This document shows, piece by piece, positions 58,528 through 64,000 of a stretch of DNA of 64,000 nucleotides. Made by a program: the position numbers and the translations under genes. Under the pieces are notes generated by a model. That model ran no database searches, was not told where the DNA came from, and saw only the letters and a list, made by a program, of their open reading frames with translations. Numbering within the stretch: position 1 is the first letter of the stretch; each line of letters starts with the position of its first letter. Origin of the DNA: Pardosa pseudoannulata. Its lineage: Eukaryota > Arthropoda > Arachnida > Araneae > Lycosidae. Where the stretch lies: contig CM063509.1 in the NCBI GenBank assembly GCA_032207245.1, forward strand, positions 104,880,021 through 104,944,020, given 5' to 3'.

Positions 58528-58916
58528 TATATGTAAACTTTCGAAAATTAAGGTTTTTCAGTGTCATGTCTGTAACACTGCAAATTTTTTATTTAAATGA
58601 TTTGAATTAAGTTTTATTCTTAAATATGCCCTGCTTTTAAAAAATTAAAGTTTACTTATTTTTTAAATCGAAAAATCTTCACCTAATTAAATTATTTGTT
58701 CAGTTATGGTTAATTAAAATGTGTAAATGTCATGTCTGCAATGTGTACAGTACCGTAAAATGATTTATGCAATTGTCATTGAAACTTATCTTAACTGCCA
58801 TCCAGTTAGGTATATATTATTAAATATGATCTATAATAACCATCTTATATGTAATTTTTTTAAGAGTAAGGAATTTTATTTTATAACAAACTAGTTATGT
58901 ATGTTTTGTTATGCAG

Positions 58917-58977
58917 GTAGATCATGGACTATCGATGAATTAAGGCTGAAGAGCAACTCTGATCTTCATAAATTATG
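58917..58977 (+). CDS. MRPL47: MRPL47 (uL29m), exon 3
   Basis: The acceptor is GTTATGCAG at 58908-58916 and the donor is G/GTGTGT after 58977. It encodes [20 protein letters not shown] (with the last Trp completed by exon 4). This is the uL29 signature: ELR-x-KS-x-xDLHKLW. The phases of both junctions fit exactly (1 and 2). Confidence 0.9.
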
Positions 58978-60107
58978 GTGTGTTATTTTTAAAAACTTTA
59001 TCTTACTATTTTTTCAATTTTCAATACTAAACAAAAATACTGTGTTAAATATTTTAAGTTTTTAATTTAAATTTTTTTTATTATTTAAATACTGTAAGGA
59101 TTCTGTGAAAAAGTGGTTATTTAATATTTATTTCAATACTTATTAAGGAATATTAGAATATGTATTTACTATATCTGTACTGTGTTTAGTGTATTTATGA
59201 CTGAAGATTTAAAATTTTGAGTCCAGATGTTTTTACAACTCTCTTTCAAACAATATTACATACTTTGTATTGTAAGCTTGCCTTTAGGATTATTACAATT
59301 CTCATTACTTTTAAAAACAACTGATATTTTTTTAAAAATGTCAGTTCCACTTTGATGTGACAGTTATCAGTAAAATAATCCATCATGACATAGAACTGCA
59401 AAAAGTTAATATAATACATTTACATACGTGCAGAAGGTAAGGAACTTTTCTGGTTTGGGTAGTATTTCTGCTAAAATCACCTGGGAGACTTGAAATTGTA
59501 GCCAGCATGTTACATGTTATCTATTTCAGCAAAGCTTTGTTCCAAAGACAAATATAATGTATTTAAAAATCTCAATAACCTAATTAAAGGTTTAATAATA
59601 TAGAATTTTTAGTAATGGAAAAGGAAATGTGTGAGATTTTAGAATTGTTAGGTAGATTTACTGCCAAATACGGAAGTAAGAAAAATGCATTTCTAACTTT
59701 ATAGATGCATTTCAAAGAGCCTGTGCATTTTTATCTTAATAAAATAAATAGATGATTATATCCATTTTAATTTTTTATGCCTACTTAATTATATGGAGTA
59801 GTTGTATAAATATAATAGTATGATTGTATGCACTGAGTTAAGTCATGGATCTACTAGAAATCATTTTTGATAGGGAGCAGATAAATACATCAAACACAGG
59901 CAACTGACAGCTCAGAACCAGCCTTGTATGACTTTTGTAGTTTTATACATAAAAATTAACCATCAAAATAATTTCCATAAAGCTATACAATTTTCAGTAT
60001 GTATATCATACTGCAGGTAACAAGCCAATTTTAATTTTAAAATATATATTTTCTAAGATGATATAAAATAGCAAAGGTGTAGGTTTTTAGGATTGTTCAC
60101 TTTAGGT

Positions 60108-60215
60108 ATGAGTTCCATTGTCGGCATGAACATTTGTAGCTCTTTTGAACTTTTATTTAAATAGTAGTTCATCTCATTAGCCTATTCATAGCAAAATATT
60201 TACTATAGCACTCTA
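60108..60215 (+). repeat. tRNA-derived SINE fragment
   Basis: GTATGAGTTCCATTGTCGGC and CATGAACATTTGTAGC, then ATCTCATTAGCC, follow the SINE body with many changes. Old copy in MRPL47 intron 3. Confidence 0.45.
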
Positions 60216-60316
60216 TTCAAATTACCAAACTTATTTATGTTGAATTTCTTCTGTATATGTGAAAAAATTTCCAGAACTCATTTTTTTTCAGTTTTATTTA
60301 TTTATTTATTTTGCAG

Positions 60317-60413
60317 GTATGTCTTATTAAAGGAAAAAAATATGCTTTTTACTATGGAATATGCTGCCAAGAAAGAAGCTGAACTATTTCCAAGTCCTGA
60401 AAGAATTGATAAG
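60317..60413 (+). CDS. MRPL47: MRPL47 (uL29m), exon 4
   Basis: The acceptor is TTATTTTGCAG and the donor is AAG/GTATTT. It encodes [20 protein letters not shown] and then [12 protein letters not shown]. This is the rest of the uL29 two-helix core with the conserved YVLLKE-x-NML and PSPERxDKV segments. The junction with exon 5 is phase 0. Confidence 0.9.
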
Positions 60414-61312
60414 GTATTTAAGATTGAGCCAAAATAATTCTCATAGTTATACCTTTTGTCATAATAACCTCATATAAGCTGCCGTGATGTACAGTCACAA
60501 CCAAGATTTACTTTTTTTTTTTTTTTTTCCAGGTGGGGGAGTGTTGAAGGGGTCAAACTGTGCTGAGTGTTTCATCCCTTTATCTTACTATTTTTTAACA
60601 AAAACATTAAAACTTAGTAAAAATAAATTTAAAATTTAATGTCAATAATTAATATTAAGATTAAAAAATTATGTAAAAATTAACTGTATATTTATTTAAA
60701 AGCCCACACACAATCTTGTGAAATATATTTCAGTAAATGTATAAAAAATTTAGAAAAAGTATTAAAATTAAAAGAAAAGTTAGAAATTTTTATTTCAGAA
60801 TTAGATTTTGATTAAGTATTTAATTAAAAAAAATTCATATATGAAAAAGAAATTTTATTTCTTAATTAAAATGCAGTTCAGTAATCTTCATATTTCCATT
60901 GGGAGGAGGAGGGGGGTCGAACCCATCAAACTATACTACTGGTTATGGTCCTTGTCCTTACATATGGGCTGCACATGACTAAATGAAAATAAAGTTCATT
61001 TGATCATTAGTCCTCTAATAAAGTTATAATGCTCATTTGCCATAACATATTCAAAATGAAATACATGGTTTAAATTGAAGTAAGGAAAAATTAAACAGTT
61101 AAATCAACCTTGAGAATGTCTTGTAAATACTTTCTGCTGTTTAATTTGACTTTGGCACATTTGCACAAGAAAACACTTGCTGATATCATAAAACATTCTG
61201 CATTTAGTTGACATTATATGGCATGGTATGGAAAAACAGTTTGACTAAATTGTGTTATAGAGGCACATGAAAAACATCCAGTTTTAAAGAAATACTTTTG
61301 AGACTGGTTTAC

Positions 61313-61314
<2 letters not shown>

Positions 61315-61346
<32 letters not shown>
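61315..61346. repeat. poly(A) run
   Basis: About 32 A in a row, MRPL47 intron 4; possibly the tail of an old retroposed fragment. Confidence 0.8.
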
Positions 61347-62116
61347 ATTTGGTTTACAAAAGACATTAAATTTTAACTTTTAAACACATATAATCCTTGG
61401 CTTATCAACTTGAAATTGCTATAAATTAAATTTTTTGGGGGGATTACACAGTGTTATTAGTTTTTGTTGCATTTTGAACTAATTTATATAGAAACATGAC
61501 AAATTAATTACTGTATTTATTTGTGTATAACGTGCACCTTTTGTTTTATAAGAAAAAGTATATCTTCTGTAGAATGCACTCTAATAATTTGACATGCAAG
61601 TATTTTGCAGTCTATGGAATGTTCTCAATTTTTTTTAAATACTAATGAAAAATCAATATTTATAAAAATATTTTAACCACCTGTTCACATTGTAGTATAG
61701 TCATAGTATTTATGTGAAATTAATTTTAATACATTGGTTTTTTTTTATTTTGAAATAAATTTTTAATAAATTATAGAGCTCTTGGTATAGCAATATAAAA
61801 ATTACAACCTTTACAAAAAATAGAAAAAAAAACCCAATTTTTACAGTATAATTTATTTTCTTAAAGAACATATTTTATTTCTAATTTTAACTTTACGTGA
61901 TTATTACAACTGAAATAAATTTTCTACTGCACATGTTACAGTATTAATAAATTTCTTTTCATTTGAAATATTGTAGTTTTTACTTTTAAAGTAAATAACA
62001 AACTGAATGAATGAAATTGTAAATAAATTGCTTTTATGTATACATTCATTAGATTAATTTTGTGTGTTACATTTAATGTACTAATTACAGAAAATAATGC
62101 AAGTTAAAATGAAAAA

Positions 62117-62141
62117 TGTATATATATATATATATATATAT
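62117..62141. repeat. (AT)n microsatellite before exon 5
   Basis: About 25 bp of AT repeats ending 25 bp upstream of the exon 5 acceptor. Confidence 0.85.
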
Positions 62142-62166
62142 TTATAACTTTTTAATTTTTGTATAG

Positions 62167-62297
62167 GTAGAAATTAGTATGGAAAATATAGAAGCTGTTG
62201 TACGGGAGCGCAATGAGGCATACTATTTATTAGAAACAGGTGAAACTGGTGAGAGACCTCATGATTGGAAGGAAGATGAATTTGGTAGATTTAATTA
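62167..62297 (+). CDS. MRPL47: MRPL47 (uL29m), exon 5 (gene continues beyond the window)
   Basis: The acceptor is TTTTTGTATAG and the donor is TTA/GTAAGT at 62298. It encodes [20 protein letters not shown], then [20 protein letters not shown] and RFN. This matches the helical segment after the uL29 core (xSMxxIxxVVxERxxAxxLLETG) and the following FGR motif. The usual C-terminal basic third of the protein (roughly 80-90 residues in relatives) is missing from the window. I see no convincing exon between 62298 and 64000. Confidence 0.9.
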
Positions 62298-62434
62298 GTA
62301 AGTCAATTCAAATATATTTGCATGAATGAATTGTATTAATTTTATATATTGAATGGTATAACTAGATTAAAAATATATTGCATTGAACTTCATAACTGTA
62401 TAGCAGTTGAGCACATTAAAAAAAAATAAATTGC

Positions 62435-62990
62435 CTTAGTAGCCCCATTTACATGTGCCAGTAGAGTTACCTTCATTTTACGAGTAAATGGGATTTTACT
62501 TGGAGGGTCAGAAAAACCCATTTACATGAACAAAGATTTCAATCTTTCTTTTTACTCAGAAATCACATCATATGGAAGTGCAGTCCTTTCATTCCATGTA
62601 TTTGTGTGTTCATTTGATGCAAAATGCAACATCTATGTTTCTTTTTACTATTTTTAATGAATCACATGTGAAGTTCATTAAATTATGATGAAAATATTAG
62701 AAACAGAAGAGTAAAGACAATAGTGCAGGAATTAAATCGATCTGTTAGCCTGCCATCAACAGCAATTGCATTTTCTGTTACTGTATTTTTTGCAGCAGTG
62801 GAGTTTTAAAATCTAGTGCCAGCAAGCGTTATGCAAAGGGTTATGAGGAAGGAGTTTTAAACTCTGAAAAAATTACTGTGGTAGAAAGGTGTAATTTTTG
62901 TACACCTCAATATTTTTCCTAGCAAGGGATAAATCATGAAAGCAGAGTATGATTCACAGATTTACCCTGCATTTGGTGCATGTAAACAGA
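62435..62990. mobile_element. possible non-autonomous TIR element
   Basis: AGCCCCATTTACATGTGCCA on the left faces TGGTGCATGTAAACAGAGCT on the right, an imperfect inverted pair. Such (T)TTACATG termini are seen in Harbinger- and hAT-like elements. One short open stretch inside (about 62680-62810) has no recognisable motif. I could not find a clean target duplication. Confidence 0.35.
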
Positions 62991-63400
62991 GCTTTGGAAT
63001 GCAAATGTGTTTGCATAAAATTAAGATAAAGGTAATGTACACTTTAAAATGACCTGAAATTTGATTTGTGACTAGTACTACCCATTAGAATGATATTGGT
63101 CCTGATATAGTTTCCTTGAGTAAACTTGAAAATATTTTCAGAATCATAAAATTTAAAGAGCCTTTAATGTATGTAATGATATTTTAACCTTAACTAATCA
63201 ACTTAATTATAATTGTATTCTAAAACAAATTTCTGGTGATTCTATCTCTAAAATTACAGACTTTGGCAAAATTCTTTTTTATCTCCTCTAATTGTTCTAA
63301 CCTTTAGCTACTTCATGAAAGCCAAAATTAATTTCTGCTTAGTTCAGTTATTCTTACATAACTCCTTTATGTAACTTACTTTTGCTCCTTTCATGTCACG

Positions 63401-63569
63401 CTGGCCGATTGGTTAGGGCGCTGATCGTTGGTACCAGAGTTCGGGAGTTCAAATCCCACTATGGCATGGATGTTCGTAGCCGTTCAGAATCAGCTTTAAG
63501 CAGTAGGTCCCGGTCTCATTAGCCCTCGTGTGCAAAACAGTAGACCGTAGCGCTCCAAAGCAAACCAAA
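63401..63569 (+). repeat. tRNA-derived SINE, full-length
   Basis: The head is GCTGGCCGATTGGTTAGGGC (A-box) and the B-box is GAGTTCAAATCC. The body contains CCGTTCAGAATCAGCTTTAA, and the tail ends GCGCTCCAAAGCAAACC. One of the best preserved copies in the window. Confidence 0.8.
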
Positions 63570-63811
63570 CCTTCTTTCATGTCATAATGGGATTAACAGT
63601 AACACTCTCATTGTCTGGCTCACTGGTGCCCCAACACAATTATATAACCAAATGTTATATATTTTGGCAAGAGAGAACCAAAAATGGTTTGTCTCAATAA
63701 CTTTTTTTTTTTTTTTTATTTCAAATTTTTATGTTTCTTTTCAAAGTTGACAACTGCATTCTTTCCAGCATGAAAATAATTTTTCATATTATGTGAGCCT
63801 AAAGCACACAT

Positions 63812-63814
<3 letters not shown>

Positions 63815-63877
<63 letters not shown>
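63815..63877. repeat. (AT)n then (GT)n microsatellite
   Basis: About 34 bp of AT repeats followed by about 28 bp of GT repeats. Confidence 0.9.
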
Positions 63878-63883
<6 letters not shown>

Positions 63884-64000
63884 CAAAATTATTTAACTTT
63901 AATATTTCTTCAAAAACCTCCTCTCTCCCATTTTAATTCATTTAAATATCTTTATCAGTCTCTAAATGGTTTAATCAACGGAGTATTTTCCACTTAACAT

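Noticed and set aside
62788..62922. Possible MRPL47 exon 6 after TTTTTTGCAG
   Set aside because: Phase fits, but the peptide does not resemble the L47 C terminus and it lies inside a probable TIR element.

Overview
This is eukaryotic nuclear DNA, strongly AT-rich, with spliced genes, long introns and a very heavy load of transposable elements. It holds no operons, ribosome binding sites or prokaryotic features. The mix (hAT, Helitron, piggyBac-like, Harbinger-like and pogo elements, RNase H-bearing non-LTR retrotransposons, tRNA-derived SINEs, an ankyrin/SOCS-box gene with divergent C-terminal half) suggests an arthropod, perhaps a chelicerate such as a spider. That assignment is inference, not proof.

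Two host genes can be supported, arranged head to head. On the minus strand is an ankyrin-repeat SOCS-box protein (43339-44850 plus a first coding exon at 46287-46307). On the plus strand is the mitochondrial large-subunit ribosomal protein uL29m/MRPL47, with exons at 47283-47302, 54226-54380, 58917-58977, 60317-60413 and 62167-62297; it runs off the right edge. About 1 kb separates the two start codons and is probably a shared promoter region. The first MRPL47 intron holds a decayed antisense non-LTR retrotransposon (about 49.0-53.5 kb). The second holds two inverted pogo/Tigger-type elements.

The left two thirds (1-42 kb) is mostly nested mobile DNA. At 2986-8583 is a hAT-family composite bounded by an 8-bp target duplication. 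Inside it, a minus-strand Helitron has landed 15 nt inside the 5' end of a plus-strand sister Helitron, exactly between A and T. The same composite contains three tandem remnants of a hAT C-terminal domain. At 10.5-14.2 kb a complete but frameshifted hAT transposon sits in a solo LTR, which itself interrupts non-LTR retrotransposon debris. Piggybac-like elements lie at 1668-2229 and 18644-19905. hAT-type MITEs with clean 8-bp duplications lie at 22782-23075, 26146-27247 and 28967-30128, the last inside a decayed Gypsy integrase region. Two small near-palindromic Harbinger-like hairpins lie at 33.7-34.1 kb. The best-preserved autonomous element is a non-LTR retrotransposon at about 35489-40950, with an intact ORF1 and a nearly open RT/RNase H ORF.

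Stretches where I see nothing beyond low-complexity AT-rich DNA include most of 2230-2985, 9720-10430, 15430-16600, 16870-18220, 23820-24140, 25450-26140, 44860-46280, 55640-57585 and 59000-60100. A compact GC/CpG-richer patch at about 16620-16830 with NRF-1-, CRE- and RFX-like sites looks like an orphan promoter.
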